From Chloroflexota bacterium (lineage in GTDB: Bacteria > Chloroflexota > Chloroflexia > Chloroflexales > Roseiflexaceae): a stretch of DNA of 54,604 bases. Below, piece after piece: positions 35,635 through 44,997 of this stretch. A model generated the notes under the pieces. That model made no database searches and had not been told where the DNA came from. It worked only from the letters and a program-made list of their open reading frames with translations. Location: NCBI GenBank assembly GCA_013388755.1, contig JACAEQ010000010.1, forward strand, positions 1 through 54,604. The letters are read 5' to 3'. Made by a program: the position numbers and the translations under genes. Each line of letters opens with the position of its first letter. The stretch's first letter is position 1.

Positions 35635-38600
35635 CGACGACCTTGCTCCTGCTTGGCCCGCCGGAAATCTGGCGCGACGGGCAAAAGCTTGATATTCCCC
35701 GGCGTAAGAGCCGTGCCCTGCTCTTCTTTCTTGCGGCAGAGCGATCGTCGGTCCCCCGTGAACGCCTCCTTGCCCTGCTCTGGCCCGATCTGCCCCGCCC
35801 TGCCGCACTTCAGACGCTACGCACAACCTTGCATAGTTTGCGGCGCTTGCTGGGCACTGTGCTGCTGATCGACGGTGAGCGACTGGCGCTGGCGCCGGAT
35901 TGTGATGTTGATCTGTGGACCCTCGATGATGCGTACCATGCCGCGGCGGCCGAGCTGCTTGCCCCGGCGCTCGGGCGTTACCGCGGTGAAGTACTCGCAG
36001 GTTTCACCGTCCCTGATGCGCCCGACTTCGAGGACTGGGTCGATGCCCTGCGAGCGCGTTGTCGTCGGGTTGTGCTGCGTGGCTGGACACTGCTGGCCGG
36101 GCAGTATGAGCGCGCTGGAAACCTGATTGCGGCGACGGAAGCCCTCGAACGCGCCCTGGCCATCGATCCGCTCCAGGAAGATATTCAGCGTCAGGCAATG
36201 GCGCTGGAATATCGCGCCGGCGCGCGTGTCGCCGCTATTCGTCGGTTCGAACGTTTACGCGAGTTGCTCGACAGCGAACTGGGCGTGCCGCCCATGGAGG
36301 AAACGCGCGCGCTCTACGATGCCATCATTACTGACACGGTTACTGAACGCAATGGTGTTGCCGCCGCCGCGGGAACATTGCTGCGCCCGCCAGCGATGCT
36401 ACTGCCGGTCGAGCCCGTCGTGTCGCATCAGGCAGGCGAGAGCCACCAGTGGCCCGAACCGCTGCCGTTCACAGGTCGAAGCGCCGAACTGGAGGAGATG
36501 AAGCGGGCGATCGCTGATGGGAACGTGCTCCTGATCGAAGGGCCGGCCGGTATCGGCAAAACGCGCCTGGTGAACGAGTGCCTCGCCACGGTCGATATGC
36601 TTGTCTTACGCGGCGCCGCGCGCGAACTGGACCAGGTGCTGCCATACCAGCCAGTCGCGGAGGCACTGCGCCAGTTACTGGCATTGCCGGTGTGGCATAT
36701 CCTGCGCGAACAACAGGCAATCGCGCCGGTCTGGCTGGCTGAAGCCGCGCGCCTGGTGCCCGAACTCGTGCTCGAAGGCTCTGCGTCGCCGGATCGACTG
36801 GCGCCACCGGCGGATGAACCCCGGATGCGCGAAGGGTTAAGCCAGTTGCTGCGAACCCTTGCCCGCTACCATGCTACTGTGCTGGTCGTTGATGATCTCC
36901 ACTGGGCCGATACGGCGACGCTTGGATTGCTGGCGTATCTGGCGCGTCAGCGTGTCGCTCCCCTGACGTTGATCGCTACGGCGCGCCCGTTTGAGCCACG
37001 CTCACCCTCGGCGCGGTTTGTCTATACGCTCATGCGAGAAGGGCGACTGACGCGCCTGGTACTCGATCGCCTCGACGACCAGGCGGTCGCCGGGCTGGCC
37101 CGGCGCATCAGTGTGCGCTCCGGTGATGCTCTTGCACACTGGCTCCAGGCAAACGCTGAAGGGAATCCATACATTATCGTTGAGTTGTTGCGCCATGCGC
37201 GTGCGCGCGGTATTCTGGATGCTGATGGCACGCTCCATAGCGCACGCCTCGAGCCGAGTCCGGTCGTTCCGCCCACGATCTATAGCCTGGTAGAGTCACG
37301 CCTGGCGCGTCTTTCTGCGCCGGCCCGGCGCGTACTGGACGCCGCCGTTGCCGTAGGGCGCAGCTTCGAACCCGACATCGTGTCGCATGCCGCGGCGCTG
37401 TCGGAAGAAGCCGTGCTCGATGCGCTGGATGAACTGGCTGCCGCTGGCTTGCTTCATCGCCATGGCGATGGGCGATACTCGTTTGATCATGCATTGACCA
37501 TGGAAGTTGCACTTCGCGATGTTGGCGAGGCGCGGCACCGGTTGCTGCACCGGCGGGTCGCGGAGGCGCTGGAAACCCTGCGCAGCCGTGAGCCGGATGC
37601 CTCGGCGGGCCTGATTGCCGCGCATTACGCCGAAGGCGGCGATCCTGATCGCGCGGCGCGCTATGCCGTACGCGCCGCGCGCCATGCAACCCGGCTTGCG
37701 GCCTGGTCGGAGGCTGTCGTATTCTACACGCAGGCGCTGGCAGGTGAGAGCGGCGTTGCGCGGCATGAGATCCTGCTCTCCCTGGGCGACGTGTATCTGC
37801 AGTCAGGTGAGACGGCGCGTGCGTCGGAAACATTTCGTGCCGCGCGCGATGCGGCGCTGCAGCGAGGCGATCGCGCAGAGGCCGACCTTGCTACGCTGGG
37901 GCTGGCGCGCTCCCTGCTGGCGCAGGCACGCTATGCCGAGGTCATGACCCTGGCCGCTGACGTGGCCTCAGGCGGTGATGCAGCCCTGGCGTTGCAGGCC
38001 GAGATCTTGCTCGGTACTGCGCTCTCGCTCGAGGGCGCCGATCTTGATGCGGCGGCATGGCGACTGCGGCGGGCGGCCATGGTCGCTGAAGCCAGTGCGC
38101 GACCGGACATGCTGGCGCATGTGCGCTTTGAGCTTGGTGGGGTGCTGGCCCAGCAAGGCGACCTGGAGGCGGCAGTCGCCTGTTATCGCGCAGCACTCGA
38201 CGTCGCCGAGCAGGACACTTCGCCGGCAACGGCAACATGGCGAATCCTGGCGCTGAACAACCTGGCCTACCATGTACATCTGATGGGGGATATCCAGCAG
38301 GCCGCCGAATATGCGCGGCGCGGCATGGCGCTGGCGCAGGAGCATGGCGCGATCGGTTTGCAACCATACCTGTTCTCCACCGCCGGCGAGATTGCACTGG
38401 CCAGGGGTGCGCTTGAGGAAGCTGAAGAACAGTTCATGGCCGGGCTTGAGCTGGCCCAACGCCTGGGTATGCAGGAGCGAATCGCCGGGCTGATGGCCAA
38501 CCTGGGGCTGGTCGCCAGGCGACGTGGCGACCTTGCCCTTGCGATCCATCGGCTGTCGACAGCGCTGGCGCGTGCGGATGGGCTGGGGATACGCCACCTG

Positions 38601-38783
38601 GCAGCGCACATCCGGATCTGGCTGGCGCCGCTGCTGCCGCCACTCGAGGCGCGCACCATCCTCGCCGAAGCGCGCGCCATCGCTGCCGCCGGCGGGCGCC
38701 GGCTGCTCCTGGCGCAGATTGCTGAGCTGGATTCCAATCAGCATGGAGGAGCGATGTATGCCGCACAAACGCCGACGCCATAA
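35631..38783 (+). CDS. BTAD-AAA-TPR transcriptional regulator (SARP/LAL-like)
   Basis: 1050 aa. Residues 1-95 form an OmpR-type winged-helix domain (RDGQKLDIPRRKSRALLFFL). Residues ~100-245 are the BTAD domain (YRGEVLAGF, LERALAIDPLQEDIQRQ). Residues ~280-600 are an AAA/STAND ATPase with Walker A EGPAGIGKT at ~303 and Walker B VLVVDDLHWAD at ~417-427. Residues ~640-1030 are TPR-like helical repeats. Such proteins integrate ligand or partner binding with ATP hydrolysis to activate transcription. It overlaps the histidine kinase gene by 26 nt, indicating co-transcription. The start is taken at 35631, although the nearest Shine-Dalgarno is 22 nt away. Confidence 0.85.
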   Translation: MTTTLLLLGPPEIWRDGQKLDIPRRKSRALLFFLAAERSSVPRERLLALLWPDLPRPAALQTLRTTLHSLRRLLGTVLLIDGERLALAPDCDVDLWTLDDAYHAAAAELLAPALGRYRGEVLAGFTVPDAPDFEDWVDALRARCRRVVLRGWTLLAGQYERAGNLIAATEALERALAIDPLQEDIQRQAMALEYRAGARVAAIRRFERLRELLDSELGVPPMEETRALYDAIITDTVTERNGVAAAAGTLLRPPAMLLPVEPVVSHQAGESHQWPEPLPFTGRSAELEEMKRAIADGNVLLIEGPAGIGKTRLVNECLATVDMLVLRGAARELDQVLPYQPVAEALRQLLALPVWHILREQQAIAPVWLAEAARLVPELVLEGSASPDRLAPPADEPRMREGLSQLLRTLARYHATVLVVDDLHWADTATLGLLAYLARQRVAPLTLIATARPFEPRSPSARFVYTLMREGRLTRLVLDRLDDQAVAGLARRISVRSGDALAHWLQANAEGNPYIIVELLRHARARGILDADGTLHSARLEPSPVVPPTIYSLVESRLARLSAPARRVLDAAVAVGRSFEPDIVSHAAALSEEAVLDALDELAAAGLLHRHGDGRYSFDHALTMEVALRDVGEARHRLLHRRVAEALETLRSREPDASAGLIAAHYAEGGDPDRAARYAVRAARHATRLAAWSEAVVFYTQALAGESGVARHEILLSLGDVYLQSGETARASETFRAARDAALQRGDRAEADLATLGLARSLLAQARYAEVMTLAADVASGGDAALALQAEILLGTALSLEGADLDAAAWRLRRAAMVAEASARPDMLAHVRFELGGVLAQQGDLEAAVACYRAALDVAEQDTSPATATWRILALNNLAYHVHLMGDIQQAAEYARRGMALAQEHGAIGLQPYLFSTAGEIALARGALEEAEEQFMAGLELAQRLGMQERIAGLMANLGLVARRRGDLALAIHRLSTALARADGLGIRHLAAHIRIWLAPLLPPLEARTILAEARAIAAAGGRRLLLAQIAELDSNQHGGAMYAAQTPTP

Positions 38784-41700
38784 ACGGCCCGGGCCGGCTT
38801 CTGCGCATGGCGCCGCTGATCTGGCCCGGTTAACGGAAGAGACCTCCTACCAGACTCTCCTGGCGGCGTTCCCGATCATCTTCTTTACCACCGATGTGAA
38901 CGGTGTCATCCTCCTCTCAGAAGGGCGCGGACTTGATGCCCTCGGCTTGCACCCCGGCCAGTTGATCGGTGTCTCGGTGTTCGACGTCTACGGGCATTTG
39001 CCGGATGGTCTGGCTGCGTTGCGCGCAGCGCTCGACGGCAATCCGGCCACCAGCGTTGACCATGTGGCCGGGCGAACCCTCGAGACACGGCTCACGCCAT
39101 TGCGCGACGGTGACGGCCTGATTGCCGGTGTTGCCGGGATGTCGCTGGACGTTACGACGCGTATCGAAACCGAGCAACGACTTCTGCATGTGAATCGGCT
39201 GTATGCTGTGCTGAGCCGGGTGGGTGAGATGGTCGTTCGGATCAACGATCGGCAGCACCTTTTCGAAACCGTCTGTCGTATTGCTTTTGAGCAAGGTGGT
39301 TTTCGGCTGGCATGGATTGGCCTTGTGGACGACGAAACCCGGCTGGTGCATCCAGTGGCGGCCAGCGGTGCGGCGACGGCCTACCTGCAGCATATTAACA
39401 TCAGCGCGCGCAACGAGCCGGCGGGCAACGGGCCTACCGGCCGCGCGATTCGCGAGGGGCAGCCGGTTATCTGCAACGATATCGAGGCCGATGTTCAGAC
39501 ATTGCCGTGGCGGGCGCATACCACGCAACATATGCTGCGCTCCTCGGCGGCATTTCCATTGCTGGTGCACGGCCATGTCATTGGCGCGCTGAACCTGTAT
39601 GCCGGTGTCACCAACTTCTTCGATGCCCAGGAAATTGCACTCTCGGAACGTGTGGCGAGCGTCCTCTCATTCGCCCTGGAAAAGCTTGAAGAGGAACAAC
39701 GGCGCCGGCAGGCCGAGCAGATCCGGCAACTCGATGTCGAGCGCCAGGATGCGCTGCTGCGCCTTGCGGAGATGAATACCGCCAATGAGCGTGAGATTGT
39801 TGATTATGCGCTCGAAGAGGCGGTACGCCTGACCCGTAGCCGCATCGGCTACCTGCACTTCATTCATGAGGATCAGGTCAGCCTGCAGCTCTTTACCTGG
39901 TCGCGCGGCGTGCGCGAGGAATGCTATGCCGAGGAAACGACCCATTACCCACTTGAACAGGCCGGCGTCTGGGTGGATTGTGTTCGCCTGCGCCAGCCGG
40001 TGTTTCACAACGATTACCAGAATCTGCCGAACCGGCGTGGCTACCCCGATGGGCACATTCATCTCCTCCGTCATCTGAGCGTCCCGCTGATCGATGGCGA
40101 CCGGGTTGTCGCCGTCACCGGCGTCGGCAACAAAACCGATCCCTACGATGACACAGATGCGCGCCAGTTGCTGCTGTTCATGAACGGCATGTGGTCAATG
40201 CTGCAACGCAAGCGCGCAGAGGCCGCCCTGCGCGAAAGTGACATGCGCTACCGGCGCATTACCGAGCACGCACTGGACATCATCTACCGCTACCGATTCT
40301 ATCCGACGGCCGGCTTTGAGTATGTCAGCCCATCGGTCACCGGCATCACCGGCTATTCGCCGGAAGATCATTATGCCGATCCCGCGCTCGGGTTCAAGCT
40401 GGTGCATCCCGCTGATCGCGAAAAACTGGAGCAACTTGCGCATAACGACGCCTCATACGCCATCCCGCTTGAACTGCGCTGGGTTCGTCGTGATGGTTCG
40501 GAACTGTGGGTCGAACAGCGCAACGTGCCGGTGTACGATGCCGATGGACGCCTGATAGCCATCGAAGGCATCGCCCGTGACATTACCGAGCGCAAACTGG
40601 CGGAGGAAGCGCTTCGCACCGAACGCGCGCTGCTGGAAACACGTGTTGGCGAACGTACCCGCGAGTTGCAACAGGAGCGCGATCGCACGCGCGCCATTCT
40701 GGAGGCGCTGGGCGAAGCAGTCATGGTGGTTGATCTCAACGACCAGGTGCAGTATGTCAACCCGGCGGCCACGGCGCTCACCGGCATCGCCCTCGAGGCG
40801 TTGCCGGTATCCTGGAATCAGTGGTTGCAACGTCAGACCGACGCGTACGAGGCTCTGGCGCGTATGCGTATGGCGGTGCGCGCCGGACACACATGGAATG
40901 ATTCCCTGGTGCTTGTGCGCGGCGATGGAATCGCCTATGATGCTGACATGAACGCTGCGCCACTCTTCTCGCCCGATCATCCCGGCCAGCCCATCGGTTT
41001 CGTGAGCGTCCATCATGACATAACGACAATGAAAGTTGCCGAACGCATGAAGGATCAGTTCGTCTCAAATGTGTCGCACGAACTGCGCTCACCTACGTCA
41101 CTGATCACAATGCTGGCCGGTAGCTTCGAAATGCTCTACCCGCGTCTGGATGATGAGCGACGGCTCGAAGTGATCGGCGACATCCGCAAACATGCGCGCG
41201 ATCTGAGTGACTTGATCGGCGGCGTGCTGGAGATTTCGCGGATTGACGGCGGACGAGTCGCGACTGACCGGCAGGCGCTGGATCTGGCGCTCCTGGCGCA
41301 GGAGGAGGTCGAGGCGCTTGCCCCGGCTGCGCAGCGCAAGCGCCTGGCATTGACCATCCATGCACCGGGGAACGTGCCGGTTTTCGGGCAGGCCGGGCAA
41401 CTACGTCAGGTTATCCGCAATTTGCTGACGAACGCGATCAAATACACCCCGGAGCAGGGAAGTATTCGTTGTATCGCCACAATACTCACCGTAGACGCCG
41501 GCCGATTACTGCCTCCCGGGGATGCCTGGCCAGGGTGCGCGCGACTGCCTGAAGGGAGCTGGGCGGCGTTGTGCATCAGGGATAGCGGTATTGGCATTGA
41601 CCCGGCCGATCTGCCGCATATTTTCGAGCGCTTCTATCGCGCGCGGACACAGACGGATATTCCTGGCACCGGGCTCGGTCTTTCAATTGCCTGGGAGCTG

Positions 41701-41799
41701 GTGCGGTTGCACGGCGGGCATCTTGATGTGCATTCAACTCCGGGCACAGGGAGCGCGTTCGCCTTCTATCTGCCCATTGCGCGGGAGGTGCCGCAATGA
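38758..41799 (+). CDS. Multi-PAS/GAF sensor histidine kinase
   Basis: 1013 aa, soluble (no membrane helix). The start at 38758 follows GGAGGAG. Domains in order: PAS (~30-130), GAF (~150-310), a second GAF of the class with HYPLEQAGVWVDCVR, PVFHNDY and VTGVGNK (~340-500), PAS (~495-620), PAS (~650-765), HisKA with phospho-acceptor His774 in SHELRSP, and HATPase with NLLTNAIKY, DSGIGI and GTGLGLSI. It autophosphorylates and passes phosphate to the response regulator, whose ATG overlaps its stop. The signal is unknown; the cytosolic GAF/PAS domains suggest a small molecule, gas or redox cue. Confidence 0.9.
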   Translation: MPHKRRRHKRPGPASAHGAADLARLTEETSYQTLLAAFPIIFFTTDVNGVILLSEGRGLDALGLHPGQLIGVSVFDVYGHLPDGLAALRAALDGNPATSVDHVAGRTLETRLTPLRDGDGLIAGVAGMSLDVTTRIETEQRLLHVNRLYAVLSRVGEMVVRINDRQHLFETVCRIAFEQGGFRLAWIGLVDDETRLVHPVAASGAATAYLQHINISARNEPAGNGPTGRAIREGQPVICNDIEADVQTLPWRAHTTQHMLRSSAAFPLLVHGHVIGALNLYAGVTNFFDAQEIALSERVASVLSFALEKLEEEQRRRQAEQIRQLDVERQDALLRLAEMNTANEREIVDYALEEAVRLTRSRIGYLHFIHEDQVSLQLFTWSRGVREECYAEETTHYPLEQAGVWVDCVRLRQPVFHNDYQNLPNRRGYPDGHIHLLRHLSVPLIDGDRVVAVTGVGNKTDPYDDTDARQLLLFMNGMWSMLQRKRAEAALRESDMRYRRITEHALDIIYRYRFYPTAGFEYVSPSVTGITGYSPEDHYADPALGFKLVHPADREKLEQLAHNDASYAIPLELRWVRRDGSELWVEQRNVPVYDADGRLIAIEGIARDITERKLAEEALRTERALLETRVGERTRELQQERDRTRAILEALGEAVMVVDLNDQVQYVNPAATALTGIALEALPVSWNQWLQRQTDAYEALARMRMAVRAGHTWNDSLVLVRGDGIAYDADMNAAPLFSPDHPGQPIGFVSVHHDITTMKVAERMKDQFVSNVSHELRSPTSLITMLAGSFEMLYPRLDDERRLEVIGDIRKHARDLSDLIGGVLEISRIDGGRVATDRQALDLALLAQEEVEALAPAAQRKRLALTIHAPGNVPVFGQAGQLRQVIRNLLTNAIKYTPEQGSIRCIATILTVDAGRLLPPGDAWPGCARLPEGSWAALCIRDSGIGIDPADLPHIFERFYRARTQTDIPGTGLGLSIAWELVRLHGGHLDVHSTPGTGSAFAFYLPIAREVPQ

Positions 41800-42539
41800 A
41801 CGATGACGCGCTGATTCTCCTCGTTGATGACCAGGTTGATCATCTGCAGGCGATCCAGTTGCTGCTCGAAGGTGTCGGGTATCGTGTCGTTACGTGCACG
41901 TCCGGCGCGGATGCGCTCCACATCCTTGCCAGCCATCCTGTCAGTATCATTCTGGCCGATGTCGCGATGGCGCAGATGAATGGCTACCAGTTGCTGGAGG
42001 CGGTACGCCGCCAGCCACAGTGGAACGCGGTGCCGTTCATCTTCCTGACGGCGCGCGCGCTCGATAGCGATATCCGGTATGGCAAGGCGCTTGGTGTTGA
42101 CGATTATCTCACCAAGCCCATCCAGCCCGAAGATTTGCTGGCGGTAGTTGAGGGAAAACTGCGCCGTCGCGAGCAACTTGTCCACTATGCCGCCCGGTCT
42201 GCAACTGCGTCGCCTGATACCAGCCTGCGTGTCGGGCGTATCCAGATCGATCTCGAGCGCCACCGTGTCCTGCTGGATGGCCAGCCGACCACGCTCTCCG
42301 TGCGTGAGTTCGCCTTACTGGAACGTCTGGCGCGCCAGCCTGGCGTGATCGTGCCCGCGCGCGATCTGGTTGAGGCGACACACGGGCTGCACACGAACGA
42401 TGCTGATGAGGCGCGCGAATTGATCCGCCCGCTGGTGCGTTCACTGCGCCAGAAGCTTGGCGACGTTCCCGGTGCGCCAGGCTCGATCGAGACGGTGCGT
42501 GGCCTGGGGTATCGCATGATCGAGAATCCTGGCGATTGA
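41796..42539 (+). CDS. OmpR/PhoB-family response regulator
   Basis: 247 aa, ATGA overlap with the kinase gene. The receiver domain (residues ~5-120) has the acidic LLVDDQ pair, phospho-Asp55 (ILADVAM), a conserved Thr (FLTARA) and Lys (LTKPIQP). A winged-helix DNA-binding domain follows at ~145-245 (VRELIRPLVRSLRQKLG-type recognition helix, ETVRGLGYRM). It is the cognate partner of the upstream kinase by overlap. Confidence 0.9.
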   Translation: MNDDALILLVDDQVDHLQAIQLLLEGVGYRVVTCTSGADALHILASHPVSIILADVAMAQMNGYQLLEAVRRQPQWNAVPFIFLTARALDSDIRYGKALGVDDYLTKPIQPEDLLAVVEGKLRRREQLVHYAARSATASPDTSLRVGRIQIDLERHRVLLDGQPTTLSVREFALLERLARQPGVIVPARDLVEATHGLHTNDADEARELIRPLVRSLRQKLGDVPGAPGSIETVRGLGYRMIENPGD

Positions 42540-42753
42540 CCCGGTGGCCGAATCGCTACCGCTTGCTCCCGCTGCCAAACAAGTCCTGCTCGCGATTCTT
42601 CTGCGTACCTGCCTGCATATGCACGATAGTTCCCGCCTGTCTCCCGCAGAGGAACATGGATCGCGTCTTCGAACTGCGGTACGCTTGATAAACGATGGAA
42701 ACGCCCCGATCCCCCTCCGGCGCTACCGCCGGGAAGTCCAGTTCGTGAAACAG

Positions 42754-43104
42754 ATGATGCGACGATCCGATCCAGCGGGTATGCATCACGACGCGGCGCA
42801 GGAGTTACGCGCCCGTATCGGCATCAGCGGCAAAATCACCTACGCCAGTCGTTCGTGGCAGTCGTTGCTGGGATGGCATCGCGCCGATCTCGCGATTGGC
42901 GCCTTTGTCGAACGGGTGCATCCGGATGATGTGGATGGTGTAGTTGCCGCTATTCATCAGGTGTACCGCAATGGAACCGGCATCCATTTTACCTGCCGCT
43001 ATGCGCACAGGGATGGCGGTTACCTGGTTGTTGCATGGCAGGCCAGGCCCCGGCGCGACATACAGTACATCGATCTCCGCGGGCGGTTACTGGTGAGCGA
43101 CTGA
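42754..43104 (+). CDS. Single PAS-domain protein
   Basis: 116 aa from ATG 42754. The frame is open from a GTG at 42544, but the extra ~70 codons have weaker third-position GC and no ribosome site, so the start is uncertain. The recognisable part is a PAS fold: GISGKITYASRSWQSLLGW, FVERVHPDDVDGVVAAIHQ, FTCRYAHRDGGYLVVAWQARP. It follows the response regulator and may be an accessory ligand-binding subunit of the two-component system. It could also be a remnant of a larger kinase. Confidence 0.55.
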   Translation: MMRRSDPAGMHHDAAQELRARIGISGKITYASRSWQSLLGWHRADLAIGAFVERVHPDDVDGVVAAIHQVYRNGTGIHFTCRYAHRDGGYLVVAWQARPRRDIQYIDLRGRLLVSD

Positions 43105-43176
43105 ATCACACCCCGGCAGCGCACGAAACTTCACGTCAATGTCCCGTGTATGTGTGATGAATGTCTCAGTATTTGC

Positions 43177-43185
43177 TGGTATGAT
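43177..43185 (+). promoter_or_regulatory. Extended -10 promoter element (TGGTATGAT)
   Basis: TGG-TATGAT followed by ACAGGC, 163 nt before the CBM48 gene start. Same form as at 32006. It implies a long untranslated leader of about 155 nt; no riboswitch fold was recognised in it. Confidence 0.4.
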
Positions 43186-43348
43186 ACAGGCATGACGCAC
43201 CCCGTCGTAGAGAAGAGACCTGGCATCGGGGTGCGGGACGACGACGTCAGGCCCGCTGCACAATGACGTGCAGGCGCTACGGGAAGCTGAAACAGCGTGG
43301 TTCCGGCTTCCCGGGCGTATGGGCCCATCGTGCAAAGGAGCGTGTTGT

Positions 43349-43723
43349 ATGGTGATCAAAGAAGAGATTCGGGCACAGCCGGGGAAGCTCCGCATCACAT
43401 TCTCTGTGCCGGCGACAATCTGGGCCGATTGCATCGAACTTGCCGGCGACTTCAATCACTGGAACCCTGCCGCGACGCCATTGCACCATGCCGAAGATGG
43501 CTGGAGCGTCACCCTGACGCTCGATCGTGGGCGCACCTACGGCTTCCGGTACCTGGTCGATCACCACGAATGGATGGGAGACGCCAGCGCCGATAGTTAT
43601 TCGATCGCACCAGATGGCTGCGTTACCTCGATGGTCATTGCGCAACTGCCGGCAGACCGCCTCAGCCTTCGCGCCGCGGGCCCGCTCATCACCCTGCGGC
43701 GCGAGCCTGCCGTTATGACATAA
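43349..43723 (+). CDS. Stand-alone CBM48/glycogen-binding domain protein
   Basis: 124 aa with AAAGGAG (43334-43340) before the ATG. Residues ~12-95 match the isoamylase N-terminal/AMPK-beta glycogen-binding fold: LAGDFNHWNPAATPL, then GWSVTLTLDRGRTYGFRYLVD and a final GDASADSYSIAPDG. The conserved Trp of the binding face is present. No catalytic domain is attached. It may target a partner to glycogen or act as an AMPK-beta-like scaffold. A perfect 7-bp hairpin (CCGTTAT-GAC-ATAACGG, 43710-43726) spans the stop codon. Confidence 0.8.
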   Translation: MVIKEEIRAQPGKLRITFSVPATIWADCIELAGDFNHWNPAATPLHHAEDGWSVTLTLDRGRTYGFRYLVDHHEWMGDASADSYSIAPDGCVTSMVIAQLPADRLSLRAAGPLITLRREPAVMT

Positions 43724-43837
43724 CGGACCATGGCCGATAGCGGATGATCATGGCTTCCTGACATCGTTCGCGCCATTGCCGACGGCGCAGATGGTTTGCC
43801 TCGCTCAACGCACGCGCTGCCGGCTGTCACGTGAACA

Positions 43838-44944
43838 TTACCCGCGTACTCCCTCTTCCACATACCGTGTCAATTCGCTGACGCTCAGATCGGCGATCCC
43901 CAGTTTGTCCAGCGTTCGCCCGCGACGCCAGTAGTCGGTGCGGTGAATGATGCATGCCAGCCGGATAATACTGTCAATGCCCGCAACGGCCACACCATAG
44001 CGTTGACCAAGCGCGGCGATCGGCACCAGGCTCATCGGCACATCTTCGAAAATATAGCGATGATTCAGCGTTGGCGGGGCTTTGATGCCGTAGTATCCTG
44101 GCTGGTTCTGAATGGCTTCGTAGAGATTGTCACCCGTCGCATTGTAGGCGAGCGCCAGCCACTCCTGTGCCGTGCGCGCGCGAATACCGAGCGCCGCCGC
44201 CACGGTCACCCGCTCGCGGTCGAGCACCTCAAGGACACGCGCGACAGAGGGGGTCACACCATCAATATAGAACTGGAAGTCGCCGCGCGTTGACTCGATC
44301 CGTCCGGCGTTCAACAGGGTGAGCGCCGGGTGAAAAATGGCGCCCATGTTGTTCAGGCCCGTGCGGAGGACATTACCACCGTCAATGTACTGCGGGAACG
44401 CGTGGTGCAGGATGCCGAGCACATCGCCGGTGCGATACGAAGGAAGCGCCGCCAGCGGAACCGCCTCTTTGATGCGAAAGATGCGCGCCTGTGCCGGCCC
44501 GTCGGACCGGCTGGCGTACAGGAACGTCTCTGCCTCAGCGATCGTCACATCGGCGTGGCAGCGTTCGTCGCGCAACACTCTGGCCACCTCAAGCGCGCCG
44601 CAGGTGCGCCCCGGATGCAGCACGACGATCTGCCCGTTGCGCAGATGCGGTGCCATTGCACGCGCAACTTCGGCGTGCGCCGATGACGGCACCACAACCA
44701 TGACCACATCGCACTGCTCCAGTGCTTCTTTCATATCGGACGTCACCAGCGCCAGTCTGGCAAAGCCGCGCGGGCCAGTTTCTCCCGACTCCAGGTCAAT
44801 GCCGCGTCGCTGGCGGATCGCCTCGACGTGTTCGGCGGTACGGTTATAGAGCGTCGTTTCAAACCCCATGAGCGCCAGGTGCGCAGCCATGGCCTTCCCG
44901 CCGTTGCCGGCGCCGATCACGGTATATCGGGTGGACGGAGACAT
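43838..44944 (-). CDS. NAD(P)-dependent opine (octopine/nopaline) dehydrogenase family protein
   Basis: 368 aa with an AGGAG site before the ATG. The N-terminal Rossmann fold starts YTVIGAGNGGKAMAAHLALMG. The C-terminal opine-dehydrogenase domain has the HPALTLLNAGRIE block with the catalytic-type His, and an HRYIFEDVPMSLVPIAALGQ segment. The family reductively condenses an amino acid with a 2-oxo acid, or runs the reverse oxidation. It sits 35 bp downstream of the cobalamin-binding protein gene on the same strand, suggesting a shared amino-acid pathway. The substrate is unknown. Confidence 0.85.
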   Translation of the reverse strand: MSPSTRYTVIGAGNGGKAMAAHLALMGFETTLYNRTAEHVEAIRQRRGIDLESGETGPRGFARLALVTSDMKEALEQCDVVMVVVPSSAHAEVARAMAPHLRNGQIVVLHPGRTCGALEVARVLRDERCHADVTIAEAETFLYASRSDGPAQARIFRIKEAVPLAALPSYRTGDVLGILHHAFPQYIDGGNVLRTGLNNMGAIFHPALTLLNAGRIESTRGDFQFYIDGVTPSVARVLEVLDRERVTVAAALGIRARTAQEWLALAYNATGDNLYEAIQNQPGYYGIKAPPTLNHRYIFEDVPMSLVPIAALGQRYGVAVAGIDSIIRLACIIHRTDYWRRGRTLDKLGIADLSVSELTRYVEEGVRG

Positions 44945-44969
44945 GACGTTTTCTCCTGATCAGTGACAA

Positions 44970-44997
44970 CGTTGCACGTTCAACGTTCAACGTTCAA
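44970..44997 (-). repeat. Heptamer tandem repeat (TTGAACG/TGCAACG) at a gene junction
   Basis: Three perfect copies of cgttcaa (44977-44997) preceded by one variant cgttgca (44970-44976). The array covers the last codons and stop of the upstream gene and the spacer before the opine dehydrogenase gene. A related array lies upstream of the uridine phosphorylase gene (48446-48474). Confidence 0.6.

Noticed and set aside
44970-44997. CRISPR-like repeat
   Set aside because: Units are 7 bp without spacers, so it is a simple tandem repeat.
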